A stretch of 64,000 bases of DNA from Amylibacter sp. SFDW26 (GCF_009184395.1 NZ_WEIC01000003.1:310001-374000), one strand, 5' to 3'. Counted from the first letter of the stretch, positions 51,726 to 61,196 are shown. Notes: generated by a model from the sequence alone, not told the origin. Translations and numbers: made by a program.

Positions 51726-52925
51726 ATGGATTGGCAAACTATATTAGCCACCCGCAACGCGCGGATGAAGGCATCGGAAATACGTGAATTGTTAAAGCTG
51801 TTGGATCAGCCTGATATCATCTCGTTTGCGGGGGGTATCCCTGATCCTGCGTTATTCCCAACACAGCAAATACAAGAGGCTTATGCTGATGTGTTTGCCT
51901 CTGGCGCGCATGACACGGCTTTGCAGTATTCCGCCAGTGAAGGCTACAAACCGCTGCGCGAATGGATTTGCGCCGAGATGGCGAAACTGGGCGTGCCCTG
52001 CTCTATCGATAATATCCTGATCACATCTGGATCGCAGCAAGCATTGGATTATTTGGGGAAACTCTTGTTGTCACCAAAGGATACGGCATTGGTTGGTTGG
52101 CCAACGTATTTAGGGGCACTTGGTGCATTCAATGCTTATGAGCCCGAGTATGATCGGTTGCATCCGAATGGCAACAGAACCGCTGCGGACTATATGGAAA
52201 CCGCTGGTGAAAAAGGCGGGCGTGTGAAGCTGGCCTATATGTCTGTGGATTTTGCCAACCCGACAGGGATTAGTATGGACCGCGCGGAACGGGATGCGAT
52301 TTTGAACCTAGCGGATGAGATGGATATCGCGATTGTTGAAGATGCTGCGTATCAATCGCTGCGCTATGATGGCGAAGCTATTCCACCCATCCTTGCATTG
52401 GAAATTGAACGCAAAGGATCGATCGAGGACTGCCGTACGATTTACACAGGTAGTTTTTCGAAAACGCTTTCCCCCGGTTTGCGCGTGGGATGGGTTTGCG
52501 CCGCAACGCCCGTTATTTCGCAACTGGTTTTGATGAAACAAGCATCCGACCTGCATTCACCAAGTATCAATCAGATGGTGATTTCAGATGTGGCGCATAA
52601 GCATTTTGATGCGCATATCGCGGTGACACGTGCGGCTTATATGGAACGTCGTGACCATATGTTGGCAGCTTTAGAAAAATATATGCCAGAGGGCGTGGAC
52701 TGGACACGACCAGAGGGCGGTATGTTTGTCTGGCTAACATTGCCCAAAGGTATCGATGGGGCGGAGCTGTTAGAAAAATCGATTGAAACGCAACGTGTGG
52801 CATTTGTCCCTGGGCAAGCATTCTTTGCGGATGGATCTGGCGCAAACACGATACGGCTGAGTTTTTCCAAGTCTAATGGCGATGCGATTGATGAAGGTAT
52901 TAAACGGCTAGCATCGCTTTTATAG
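51726..52925 (+). CDS. PLP-dependent aminotransferase (2-aminoadipate/LysN-like)
   Basis: A 399-residue fold-type I aminotransferase: ELLKLLDQPDIISFAGGIPD, ITSGSQQALDYLGKLLLSPK, VDFANPTGISMDRAERDAIL and the Lys in YTGSFSKTLSPGLRVGW. It resembles LysN/MocR-like aminotransferases without the DNA-binding domain. Preceded by a perfect dyad; followed by an AraC regulator on the same strand. Substrate unknown. Confidence 0.92.
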   Translation: MDWQTILATRNARMKASEIRELLKLLDQPDIISFAGGIPDPALFPTQQIQEAYADVFASGAHDTALQYSASEGYKPLREWICAEMAKLGVPCSIDNILITSGSQQALDYLGKLLLSPKDTALVGWPTYLGALGAFNAYEPEYDRLHPNGNRTAADYMETAGEKGGRVKLAYMSVDFANPTGISMDRAERDAILNLADEMDIAIVEDAAYQSLRYDGEAIPPILALEIERKGSIEDCRTIYTGSFSKTLSPGLRVGWVCAATPVISQLVLMKQASDLHSPSINQMVISDVAHKHFDAHIAVTRAAYMERRDHMLAALEKYMPEGVDWTRPEGGMFVWLTLPKGIDGAELLEKSIETQRVAFVPGQAFFADGSGANTIRLSFSKSNGDAIDEGIKRLASLL

Positions 52926-52983
52926 ACGTATTAAGCGCCATTCGTTCACAAGACCGTGCAGATCGTTCCATGGTTATGGACGA

Positions 52984-53949
52984 ATGGCAAATCACGCATA
53001 TAGTAACCCTATGCTCGATTTATTAAGTGACATACTGACCAAAATCTCCCTGCAAGGGACTTTGTATTTTCGCACCGCCTTTACCAAACCATGGGGCGTT
53101 GCTGTGCCATCGTTTGAGAATGTGGCGCGGTTTCACTATGCCCATCGCGGCGATTGTTTAATCTCAGTCGATGGTGTGGATGAACCAACATTACTGGCGC
53201 AGGGTGATTTGATCATCATTCCGCATGGCAGCGCGCATTCGTTATACTGCGGCCATGATCCTGAAAATACCATCTTGCCATTGGATGAGGTTTTGGAACG
53301 ATCTGGGTTTGATGGGTCTGGAGTGCTGGTGTTTGGTGGTGATGAGGATGAGCGTGAAACACAACTGATCTGTGGGCATTTTTCCTTCGTTAAGAACGCC
53401 AATCATATGCTATTGGAACGCCTGCCGCCGATCATCCATATCCGCAATTATGGCGAGGCCTCTGGCAAATGGATGGAATCCACTTTGCGGATGATTGGCG
53501 ATGAAACAGGTGGGGTGCAAATTGGGGGCGACCTGATCGCATTGAAAATGTCCGAAGTGATATTTGCCCAAGCCATTCGCAGTTATCTGGACAGCGATGC
53601 ATCGGCAGAGGCTGGATTGGCTGGTTTTTCCGATCCCCATATCAGTCGCGCCTTGGATGCGTTTCATAAGAAACCCACCGAAGGTTGGAGTGTGGAAAGT
53701 CTTGCACGAGAGGCAGGGTTATCACGCACAGGCTTTGCCGTTCTGTTTTCCAAGAAAATGGGGGTAACGCCCATGCAATATGTCACCAGTTGGCGGATGG
53801 AATTGGCCAAGCAGATATTGGCGGATCATAAGATATCATTGGCAGAGTTGTCCGATTTGGTTGGCTATGCCTCCGAATCCGCCTTTGCACGTGTGTTCAA
53901 AAAAGAAGTTGGCTTTACACCTGCGGGTTATCGCAATCACATTCAGTAA
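52984..53949 (+). CDS. AraC family regulator with cupin N-terminus
   Basis: A 321-residue regulator: cupin-like sensor half (RFHYAHRGDCLISVDG; LIIIPHGSAHSLYC) and a C-terminal double HTH (WSVESLAREAGLSRTGFAVL; GYASESAFARVFKKEVGFTP). Family cupin_6 type. It may regulate the upstream aminotransferase or the gene after it (inference). The inner ATG at MLDLLSDILTK is an alternative start. Confidence 0.93.
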   Translation: MANHAYSNPMLDLLSDILTKISLQGTLYFRTAFTKPWGVAVPSFENVARFHYAHRGDCLISVDGVDEPTLLAQGDLIIIPHGSAHSLYCGHDPENTILPLDEVLERSGFDGSGVLVFGGDEDERETQLICGHFSFVKNANHMLLERLPPIIHIRNYGEASGKWMESTLRMIGDETGGVQIGGDLIALKMSEVIFAQAIRSYLDSDASAEAGLAGFSDPHISRALDAFHKKPTEGWSVESLAREAGLSRTGFAVLFSKKMGVTPMQYVTSWRMELAKQILADHKISLAELSDLVGYASESAFARVFKKEVGFTPAGYRNHIQ

Positions 53950-54067
53950 CGAATTGTTCAATCCACCAAGCTTTCGAACGATCTGCATATAAAGGCGAAC
54001 TTCTGAGCATAGTTAGAACGGGAAATCCCCATTATTCTTGTTGTTAGCGGTTCAATACCGATCACAT

Positions 54068-54454
54068 ATGAAACAACAGAAAGACATGATTATGCGCTTC
54101 ATTACGAAAAATATTCACGCTTACCTAGACTATCCAGTGGCTTTGGCTCTTATCGGCCTGCCATTCATTCTTGGCTTGGGTGCGTCCCACCCATTGGCCT
54201 TTACCCTGTCTGTCGTCACAGGTGTGGCTGCATTCTTACTGACAGTACTGACGGATCATCATCTGGGTGTGTTCAAAGTTCTGCCTTATAAACTGCACCT
54301 CGCGGTTGATGGTGCTGTTGGCGCTGTCTTTACCTTAGCTCCATTCGTTTTGGGCTTTTCAGGTTTGGATATGATTTACTACCTTGCAAACGGTTTGACT
54401 GTGCTAGCGGTCGTTGGTTTGCATAAATCGGATGATGCGGCTGTCACTGCATAA
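54068..54454 (+). CDS. Small membrane protein (SPW-repeat like)
   Basis: A ~128-residue protein with four hydrophobic helices: YPVALALIGLPFILGLGASH, LAFTLSVVTGVAAFLLTVLT, HLAVDGAVGAVFTLAPFVLG and MIYYLANGLTVLAVVGLHK. The two-fold arrangement of helix pairs is that of SPW-repeat proteins. Start uncertain among three close ATGs. Function unknown. Confidence 0.75.
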   Translation: MKQQKDMIMRFITKNIHAYLDYPVALALIGLPFILGLGASHPLAFTLSVVTGVAAFLLTVLTDHHLGVFKVLPYKLHLAVDGAVGAVFTLAPFVLGFSGLDMIYYLANGLTVLAVVGLHKSDDAAVTA

Positions 54455-54627
54455 TATTAAAACCTTCCTTAGTTATCTTAATAACTGGGTAACTAAGGAT
54501 ATCTGTTCAGCGGTATTCAGCTTATATATGTGGCGGCTGTAGACAAAAAACCTGCAATTACATACTTCATTAATAAATAAGGCATTCCATTGCCCGCATA
54601 AAATGAAGATAGCAGGAGACCATTAGT

Positions 54628-55281
54628 ATGTTTTTAAAAATGCCCCTACTTATAGCAACAGTATTGGTGATGACCAATCTAATGTCACACGCGCAAACAA
54701 CAGAAACATCAGACACTCAAACTGGTGATGTTTCTGCCCGGCAAGCCGAATTAACAACGCGATTTGAAACACGCGCTGAACTCACCCAAGAAAATGTCGA
54801 TCAGTTACTCACAACATACCCTCTGATAAATAGTACTCTGCAAGAAATGAATCCCCCGCAGACACCTGAAATGCAAAAAATAATGTCAATTAGCATTGAT
54901 GAAAACACGCCATACGAAGGGCTTGGCACAGCATTTGAAGGTACAGATGTACTACAAAGGTTAAACGCTGTTGCTAAAGATAATGGTTATGAGAGTTACC
55001 ACGAATACGCTCAAATGGCAGATTATCTTTATCAAGTGTATCTATCACAAAGCAAAGCCATCTCTGTTGTATCTAAAACTGAGAGCGATAACCCAGACGC
55101 TCCTAAAGTTGAAAACTTACCAGCCTTTTTGCAAGATGGGAGACAACCATCAGAAAGACGAGCAAAATTTCAGTCACAATTGTCTGAATTATACAAAGAG
55201 TTTCACATAACAGATGAAACACACAACGTTTTCGCTAAGAACTACGATGCGTTAATGCTTTTCTTCAATCCCCCCAGTTAA
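54628..55281 (+). CDS. Exported protein of unknown function
   Basis: A 217-residue protein with a signal peptide (MFLKMPLLIATVLVMTNLMS, cleavage near SHA). The mature part is helical and charged: RQAELTTRFETRAELTQENV, STLQEMNPPQTPEMQKI and YESYHEYAQMADYLYQVYLS. No Cys and no known motif. An AGGAG site lies ten bases before the ATG. It stands alone between the SPW gene and the rplS leader. Confidence 0.75.
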   Translation: MFLKMPLLIATVLVMTNLMSHAQTTETSDTQTGDVSARQAELTTRFETRAELTQENVDQLLTTYPLINSTLQEMNPPQTPEMQKIMSISIDENTPYEGLGTAFEGTDVLQRLNAVAKDNGYESYHEYAQMADYLYQVYLSQSKAISVVSKTESDNPDAPKVENLPAFLQDGRQPSERRAKFQSQLSELYKEFHITDETHNVFAKNYDALMLFFNPPS

Positions 55282-55606
55282 ATACATGGCACTATAGACA
55301 CCAAGCACCAAGACATTCCCTCTTGATTGATCCTCCCTTTAGTCCTATACCGCGCGAACTTGGTGTGTATGGATTCGTATCTGTACTTTTTATGCATGCC
55401 AAAGGCCCACAGATTTCGGGTGTTACGTGACGGGATTTCTTCTGCCCTTACACACTGCATTCATCGCCTTGCGATCCGTTATCCAAAGCTAACGAAACGT
55501 CGACCTGAATCTCTGGCGGGCGCTTATGCGGACCCGAGTGAAGACCAAGAGCCCTGAGGACGGAAAATCACTTCGCCGAATAAACGGCGGGCAAAAGGAA
55601 AACGTT
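55282..55606 (+). other. Gene-free leader before rplS
   Basis: No reading frame is convincing: one runs in frame into rplS but lacks a ribosome site. It carries a hairpin near the end (CGCCG-AATAAA-CGGCG, 55573-55588) just before the AAAGGA ribosome site. It may be a regulatory leader for rplS, but nothing matches a leader I know. Confidence 0.4.
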
Positions 55607-55984
55607 ATGAACTTGCTAGCACAGCTTGAAGCTGAACAAATTGCAAGCCTAGGCAAAGATATCCCTGATTTTAAAGCAGGCGATACAATCCGCGTAGGCT
55701 ATAAAGTGACAGAGGGCAGCCGCTCTCGTGTCCAAAACTACGAAGGTGTTTGCATTGCACGTCAAGGCGGCGACACAATCGCTGCGTCTTTTACAGTGCG
55801 CAAAATCTCTTTCGGTGAAGGTGTGGAACGTGTGTTCCCACTATATTCAACAAACATCGACAGCATTGCTGTAGTACGTCGTGGCCGTGTACGTCGCGCG
55901 AAACTATACTACCTACGCTCTCGTCGTGGTAAGTCTGCTCGTATTGCTGAGCAAACAAACTACAAACCAAAAACTGCGAAATAG
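55607..55984 (+). CDS. rplS: Ribosomal protein bL19
   Basis: A 125-residue bL19: [54 protein letters not shown] and [18 protein letters not shown]. It sits at the 30S-50S interface. The AAAGGAAAACGTT stretch upstream supports this ATG. Normally it follows trmD directly; here about 4 kb lies between. Confidence 0.98.
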   Translation: MNLLAQLEAEQIASLGKDIPDFKAGDTIRVGYKVTEGSRSRVQNYEGVCIARQGGDTIAASFTVRKISFGEGVERVFPLYSTNIDSIAVVRRGRVRRAKLYYLRSRRGKSARIAEQTNYKPKTAK

Positions 55985-55995
55985 GAGCGATCATC

Positions 55996-56217
55996 ATGAA
56001 AAGCGATTTGCACCCAGAGTACCACACAATCACTGTTAAACTAACAGATGGTTCAACTTACGAAACACGTTCAACATACGGCGAAGAAGGTTCAGTATTG
56101 TCACTAGACATCGATCCATCTGCACACCCTGCTTGGACAGGCGGCAACCAAAAGCTTATGGATGCTGGCGGTCGTGTTTCAAAGTTCAAAAAGAAATACG
56201 AAGGTTTGGGTTTCTAA
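55996..56217 (+). CDS. rpmE: Ribosomal protein bL31 (zinc-free form)
   Basis: A 73-residue bL31: [40 protein letters not shown] and [15 protein letters not shown]. It contains no Cys, so it is the C-minus form that does not bind zinc. It lies 11 bases after rplS with a GGAG site and is followed by a terminator. Confidence 0.97.
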   Translation: MKSDLHPEYHTITVKLTDGSTYETRSTYGEEGSVLSLDIDPSAHPAWTGGNQKLMDAGGRVSKFKKKYEGLGF

Positions 56218-56241
56218 GAACCGCAAACTTATTGAGTTTAG

Positions 56242-56270
56242 AAAGCCGTTCTTTTGGAGCGGCTTTTTTT
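56242..56270 (+). terminator. Rho-independent terminator after rpmE
   Basis: AAAGCCG pairs with CGGCTTT and is followed by a T-run. The core GCCGTTC-TTTTGGAGCGGC is almost identical to the terminator at 58.09 kb. Confidence 0.9.
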
Positions 56271-57138
56271 ATTGGGCATTTACGATCCAATCCACGAATA
56301 GCTTTACGGCTGCCTTTGGACGGCGGTCTTTGCGGAATAAGATGCTATAAGGTGCCGCTTGAGCGGCAGCATCCGACAACACACGAACAAGACGCCCCTC
56401 TTGCATCAAATCCTCGCTCAATGGTTTACGTGACAACGCAATTCCGAAACCGCGTGCGGCAGCAGCTTGCACTAAATCATAACTTTGGAGCTTCCTGAAC
56501 TGTTTTTGCTCAGGAATGACTTGCCCCGTTTCAGTTGCCCAATATTCCCACTCCTCTTGATGCGTCTCATTTCGTATGAACGGTATTTCCAACACAGCTT
56601 GCGCCCATCCGATATCCGCAATTCTTTCTGCCAACTCTGGCGACGTTACAGGTGTCATATCTTGTTCACATAACCAAACTTGCTCAAACTCATCCCATTT
56701 GCGGTCGGATACGCGAATAGCGACATCAACACCTTCGCGGTACAAGTCGCTTACCCTATCCGTGGCGGTAATTTGCAATTCAATATTTGGGTGGATCGCA
56801 GAAAATTCAGAGATCCTAGGAGCCAACCACATAGCTGCAAATGTCCTGGGCGCACTAATGGCCAAAAGTGTTTCATGTTGTTGGGCAATAGCAGCCACAC
56901 CTGCTTCAATTTCCTCAAGTGCTTTTTCAACGTATCCATAGAACATTCGCCCTGCATCGGTAAGCATCACCCCCTTACGGGTTCGCTCAAACAATTGGAT
57001 GTCCAATTGTGCTTCAAGGCGTGAGATTTGATGGCTTACAGCAGATTCAGTTAGATTCAGGTGGCTTGCCGCAAGCTTGAATTGCTTAAAATGAGCAACG
57101 GAAACAAATGAAGTTAGGTTTTGCGTTGATGGTAGCAT
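56269..57138 (-). CDS. LysR family transcriptional regulator (GcvA-like)
   Basis: A 289-residue regulator: HTH VSVAHFKQFKLAASHLNLTE and SAVSHQISRLEAQLDIQLFE, effector domain with LAISAPRTFAAMWLAPRISE and VDVAIRVSDRKW. Divergent from an alpha/beta hydrolase gene 93 bp away, its likely target. Its stop codon lies in the T-run of the rpmE terminator. Confidence 0.92.
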   Translation of the reverse strand: MLPSTQNLTSFVSVAHFKQFKLAASHLNLTESAVSHQISRLEAQLDIQLFERTRKGVMLTDAGRMFYGYVEKALEEIEAGVAAIAQQHETLLAISAPRTFAAMWLAPRISEFSAIHPNIELQITATDRVSDLYREGVDVAIRVSDRKWDEFEQVWLCEQDMTPVTSPELAERIADIGWAQAVLEIPFIRNETHQEEWEYWATETGQVIPEQKQFRKLQSYDLVQAAAARGFGIALSRKPLSEDLMQEGRLVRVLSDAAAQAAPYSILFRKDRRPKAAVKLFVDWIVNAQ

Positions 57139-57231
57139 GACAAAATTTCACTCTGATAAGACAAATGATCGTTCGACTTTGGGTATTAAATATAATTTTC
57201 ATGAGAAAACAACCATTCTAAGAGGTCTGAT

Positions 57232-58062
57232 ATGACAAATATTAATCTAGATAAAAGCTTTCAATCATCCGTTGGCGCAATTCGATATGGCAATATTGGC
57301 CAAGGGCCAGATGTGTTCTTAATGCACGGAACCCCGACAAGTTCGATCATATGGGAAGATATCGTTGAAGCGTTAAAGCATAAATATCATTTCCACTTTA
57401 TGGACCTGCCAGGTTATGGGGAATCTGAAAAGTTCGAAGGCCAAGATGTACGGCTGCGGAGTTTTGCACGTGCGTTGAATGAGCTTATTCAAGAGCTGGA
57501 AATAGAAAACCCAACCTTAGTGGGGCATGATTTCGGCGCGGCAACTGTAATGGGGGCACATTTGATAGAAGGATTGCCCGTTAATGCGATCTGTGTTGCG
57601 GATGGTGTTTTACTTTCACCATGGGGCACAAAATTTTCGCGACACGTGAAGGAAAACGAAGCCATTTTTGCCGCTGTGCCAGAATATATCCACGAAGCGA
57701 CTATAAAGGCACATTTAAACACGGCCATGTCCACACACCAAGACCGACAAAAAATGAAATCACTGATCGCTCCTTGGCTAGGCGAAGTCGGCCAAAAAGC
57801 TTACTACAGTCAGGTCGGGCAATATGACTATGATTACACAACACAATTAGAAGACTTATACCCAACTATTAACGTTCCTATGATGATCATGTGGGGTGAA
57901 CGTGATCAATGGGTTCCAATCAGCGAAGGTAAACGCTTACAGACCATGATAAAAAATGCAGAATTTGCAGCCCTCCCTGATGCGGGTCATTTTAGTATGA
58001 TAGACACGCCTGGTTTATTTGCAAATACATTGGACGCATGGCTATCTAAAGTCAGCATCTAA
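57232..58062 (+). CDS. Alpha/beta hydrolase with Asp nucleophile (dehalogenase/epoxide hydrolase-like)
   Basis: A 276-residue alpha/beta hydrolase: oxyanion HGTPTSS, nucleophile elbow VGHDFGAATVMGA with Asp instead of Ser, and the catalytic His in LPDAGHFSMID. An acidic partner may lie in IMWGERDQWVP. An Asp nucleophile indicates a haloalkane/haloacid dehalogenase or epoxide hydrolase type of reaction through an ester intermediate. Divergent from the LysR gene. Confidence 0.9.
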   Translation: MTNINLDKSFQSSVGAIRYGNIGQGPDVFLMHGTPTSSIIWEDIVEALKHKYHFHFMDLPGYGESEKFEGQDVRLRSFARALNELIQELEIENPTLVGHDFGAATVMGAHLIEGLPVNAICVADGVLLSPWGTKFSRHVKENEAIFAAVPEYIHEATIKAHLNTAMSTHQDRQKMKSLIAPWLGEVGQKAYYSQVGQYDYDYTTQLEDLYPTINVPMMIMWGERDQWVPISEGKRLQTMIKNAEFAALPDAGHFSMIDTPGLFANTLDAWLSKVSI

Positions 58063-58085
58063 TTTTTAAAGAGCTCTCCCTTTAT

Positions 58086-58110
58086 GCCGTTCCTTTGGAG
58101 CGGCTTTTTT
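58086..58110 (+). terminator. Rho-independent terminator after the hydrolase gene
   Basis: GCCG-TTCCTTTGGAG-CGGC followed by six T. Near-identical to the rpmE terminator, one base different over the core. Confidence 0.88.
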
Positions 58111-58111
58111 A

Positions 58112-60037
58112 TTAAAATCTGATCTTGTTTTCCAGATAGTTTTCGATGGAAAATCGTGCGTTTTTTTGAATTTTCGGCGTATTATAGCCCTCTAAAAATC
58201 GCCAATACAATTCTCGCCCAACAAAAAATGCTAATGTTGTATCATATTCATCATTGCTGATAATTTCTGAAGCTAACATTGCGGACCAATCATTCGACGC
58301 AATACCATAAGTCAAATGATCTGTATCAATAGGGCTATATATTTGCAGCCAAACCAAAAACTTTGCAACATCTTTTGCTATTGGCAACCAATGCTCACCT
58401 TGAATATCAACACCACAAATCACACCCTTAGAAAAATGTGCATTTATACCAACAAAATCTCCGTGTGAGGCGGCTTGAATAACCTTACACCCTTTTATTG
58501 TATCTGCCCGTTGCCGTAAGTTTTCCAACATTCTCAAACATAGGGCTTTATCCGTTTTGTCTTTCACGTGATCAGTACTGATATCTTGCAATAGGTGGTA
58601 CCAATACATTGGCCCAAACTTTGCAGACCTACTACGTGGACGTGTATATTTTTTTAACCAGTTCCCGCTTTTTTTAACAAGTTGCATACGTTTTGACGGT
58701 GGTGACTTTTCAATAACATCCCCCAAGCGACGCCCTTCAGCATAGCTTAAAACAGCGATTCCTTCATCGGGAAATGCATATAGGCACTTATTAACCTGAA
58801 GATTTCCGTGCCCCATCTTCTCGCCGATATAGTCCAGCTCCTTTTTCAAATTTTCGACTGTTCTATGCGCATTGTCGTGTAAAAATTGTTTGATAATGGC
58901 TTTTTCATTATTGATACGCGCAACAAAAACATTCGTACTTTCTGTTACTTTTAACGCTTCAATGATTTCACAACTTTTTATTTCACTTTGCTTTTCTAAG
59001 GTGCCTGTCAAATCTTGGGATATGTGGAAAGCATCCTGCAATATGTGTGGTTTACGCTCTTGGGTAAGCCCCAGTCTTTTTGCGTCGAACCCCATATTCG
59101 CGAATTTCATCAGTAACTTTTGCTCAAACTCCTTTTCATCTAGAGACAGGCAGTGTTTGGCAAAATACCAATAGACGAATTGTGCGTATCCCCCTTCTTT
59201 GCTTAGGGCTTGTGATAAGGCATCAGGAAACTCATCGGGGGTTTTCACGGTTTCCACATTGTGATGAAAGTCCGACTGCCCAAATAATATCGCAGGTTTG
59301 CGATGCAAAAAACCTTCCATAGCTACGGCTGAATTAAAGGACACAGTCACACTGCAACGCGAAAGGATATCATGTACATTTGCGTTTGTAGGATAGAATT
59401 CCATCCCTTCATGCATCAATTTAGACAGAATTTTCGCATCCTTAATCTGGTTAGATATAGGATGCGCTTTAACAACGATTGGATGGCCTTTTGAATACTT
59501 ATGTACTGTGCGCAACATTTCTTCTGTTGTACAATACGCATTACCTTGTTTCTCGGGCAAACCACCTTGCAAGAATACCGCTATCGAATTTTTAGGAATT
59601 TCCTCAACTTCGGAAGGTTGATCGTAACGAGAGTGACGTTTTTCAACGAGCCGTTTTCGCAGCCTTTGAAACATCCCATTCGCAACATCGAATGGGATCG
59701 TTTCAGGATTGTATTCAGCAGTTGAAATCACACTATTACACAAAACACCTTTTGGGTCTAAATGCCAAAAAGGTGGTATGTATGCGATTGTAGCATTCAG
59801 GACATTTGGTGCACTCATCCAGCCATTTTCAACAATATGCAAATTATCGTCGTCTATCAACGCTGCCGCATCTGGATCATTTTCAATTTTCAGACGCGCA
59901 TCACGCTGAACAACCTCAACCGTACCGCCGTTTTGGGTGATCGTTTCTTCGATTTTTGCAAATAAAGCCAGGTGACTTTGCTCTTTATAATTTTCTATAA
60001 AGTTTTTGGGAACGTGAAAAACAATCTTTGAGGTCAA
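58112..60037 (-). CDS. Capsule-type (Kdo-transferase-like) glycosyltransferase fused to a kinase-like domain
   Basis: A 641-residue two-domain protein. The first ~330 residues resemble the KpsC/KpsS capsule Kdo-transferase fold: SIAVFLQGGLPEKQ, GHPIVVKAHPISNQIKDAKI, NVHDILSRCSVTVSFNSAVA and MEGFLHRKPAILFGQSDFHH. The last ~270 residues look like an aminoglycoside-phosphotransferase/RIO-type kinase: VFVARINNEKAIIKQFLHD (ATP Lys), ASHGDFVGINAHFSKGVICG (HGDxxxxN loop) and VDIQGEHW (metal Asp). No other capsule genes are nearby. The fusion suggests sugar phosphorylation coupled to transfer (inference). Confidence 0.72.
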   Translation of the reverse strand: MTSKIVFHVPKNFIENYKEQSHLALFAKIEETITQNGGTVEVVQRDARLKIENDPDAAALIDDDNLHIVENGWMSAPNVLNATIAYIPPFWHLDPKGVLCNSVISTAEYNPETIPFDVANGMFQRLRKRLVEKRHSRYDQPSEVEEIPKNSIAVFLQGGLPEKQGNAYCTTEEMLRTVHKYSKGHPIVVKAHPISNQIKDAKILSKLMHEGMEFYPTNANVHDILSRCSVTVSFNSAVAMEGFLHRKPAILFGQSDFHHNVETVKTPDEFPDALSQALSKEGGYAQFVYWYFAKHCLSLDEKEFEQKLLMKFANMGFDAKRLGLTQERKPHILQDAFHISQDLTGTLEKQSEIKSCEIIEALKVTESTNVFVARINNEKAIIKQFLHDNAHRTVENLKKELDYIGEKMGHGNLQVNKCLYAFPDEGIAVLSYAEGRRLGDVIEKSPPSKRMQLVKKSGNWLKKYTRPRSRSAKFGPMYWYHLLQDISTDHVKDKTDKALCLRMLENLRQRADTIKGCKVIQAASHGDFVGINAHFSKGVICGVDIQGEHWLPIAKDVAKFLVWLQIYSPIDTDHLTYGIASNDWSAMLASEIISNDEYDTTLAFFVGRELYWRFLEGYNTPKIQKNARFSIENYLENKIRF

Positions 60038-60207
60038 TTAACATCGTCCTTATTGGCTCAATTTTAATATATTATTAACGATATATTCATTGTAAATAAA
60101 TTAGTTAATTTGATCTTGTATTATACGCCAATCTCCTTTCTTGATATTTCAAACAACTGAGTAGTTTGCATATATGCAACGTCCAGTTTCATCTTGGATA
60201 TATCATT

Positions 60208-61083
60208 ATGAATAACCTTAAAGGCATTCTGCTCGTTATTGCTTCAATGGCAGGTTTTACACTGGAAGATGCTTTCATCAAAGAGCTGTCCACCACAATT
60301 TCTACGGGCCAAATTCTGGTGATTGTCGGCATCAGTGGTGCCGTTATCTTTGCTCTTATGGCAAGTTATAAAGGACACCGCATTTTTGCGAAACGCTTTT
60401 GGACACGCATCACACTTGCACGTTCAGCGACAGAAGCATTTGCGGCTATAGCTTTTGTTACGTCATTAGCTCTTGTACCACTTTCAACAGTCGCTGCTGT
60501 TTTCCAAGCGACCCCTTTGGCAATCACGATGGGAGCAGCTTTATTTCTAGGGGAAGATGTTGGTTGGCGACGTTGGGCAGCGATTATAATCGGGTTTATT
60601 GGTGTTTTGATCATTATTAGACCAGGCTTGGGGGCGTTTAACCCTAATGTTTTATTCGTCCTAATAGCTGTAATATGTGTGGCTGCACGCGATCTGATTA
60701 CGCGGCTTGTCCCAAGTGATATCCCATCCACAGTCGTATCCAGCCAAGGCTTTGCACCTGTGGCGCTAGCAGGTGCTATTTTGTTGTGGGTTCAATCAAA
60801 ACCAATGACACCTGTAAACACCTTAGAAACCTATTACTTTATTGGTGCTGTCGCTTTTGGAGTCGCTGGATATTACGCTATTGTAGCAGCGATGCGTGTT
60901 GGGGATGCATCTGCTGTTACCCCCTTTCGATACACTCGATTGCTGTTTTCATTACTAGTTGGTGTCGTAATATTTAAAGAGCGTCCTGACCTATTAACAC
61001 TGCTAGGAGCCGCAATAATTATCACCACTGGCCTGTATACTTTTTTAAGAGAACGGCGCTTAGCCAAAAAAAGTAGTGGATAA
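60208..61083 (+). CDS. DMT (EamA) family transporter
   Basis: A 291-residue membrane protein with ten hydrophobic helices in two EamA repeats: ILLVIASMAGFTLEDAFIKE, ARSATEAFAAIAFVTSLALV with PLSTVAAVFQATPLAITMGA, and in the second half GVAGYYAIVAAMRVGDASAV and PFRYTRLLFSLLVGVVIFKE. It probably exports a small metabolite. Start MNNLKGI is preferred over a longer frame. A dyad AACAATAG / CTATTGTT at the stop may act as a weak terminator. Confidence 0.93.
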   Translation: MNNLKGILLVIASMAGFTLEDAFIKELSTTISTGQILVIVGISGAVIFALMASYKGHRIFAKRFWTRITLARSATEAFAAIAFVTSLALVPLSTVAAVFQATPLAITMGAALFLGEDVGWRRWAAIIIGFIGVLIIIRPGLGAFNPNVLFVLIAVICVAARDLITRLVPSDIPSTVVSSQGFAPVALAGAILLWVQSKPMTPVNTLETYYFIGAVAFGVAGYYAIVAAMRVGDASAVTPFRYTRLLFSLLVGVVIFKERPDLLTLLGAAIIITTGLYTFLRERRLAKKSSG

Positions 61084-61196
61084 CAATAGGTAATATAGGA
61101 TATCTATTGTTTCCAGTTCACAAACAATATTGTAATCGAGTATTCTATAACGCATAGTGCGCACATGCCTATACTATTGGGGCGTTGGGGAATTGA

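Noticed and set aside
55996-56217. Zinc-free L31 as a Zur-regulated substitute
   Set aside because: Alphaproteobacterial L31 usually lacks the Cys residues and it is the only copy seen here; no Zur-type palindrome precedes it.
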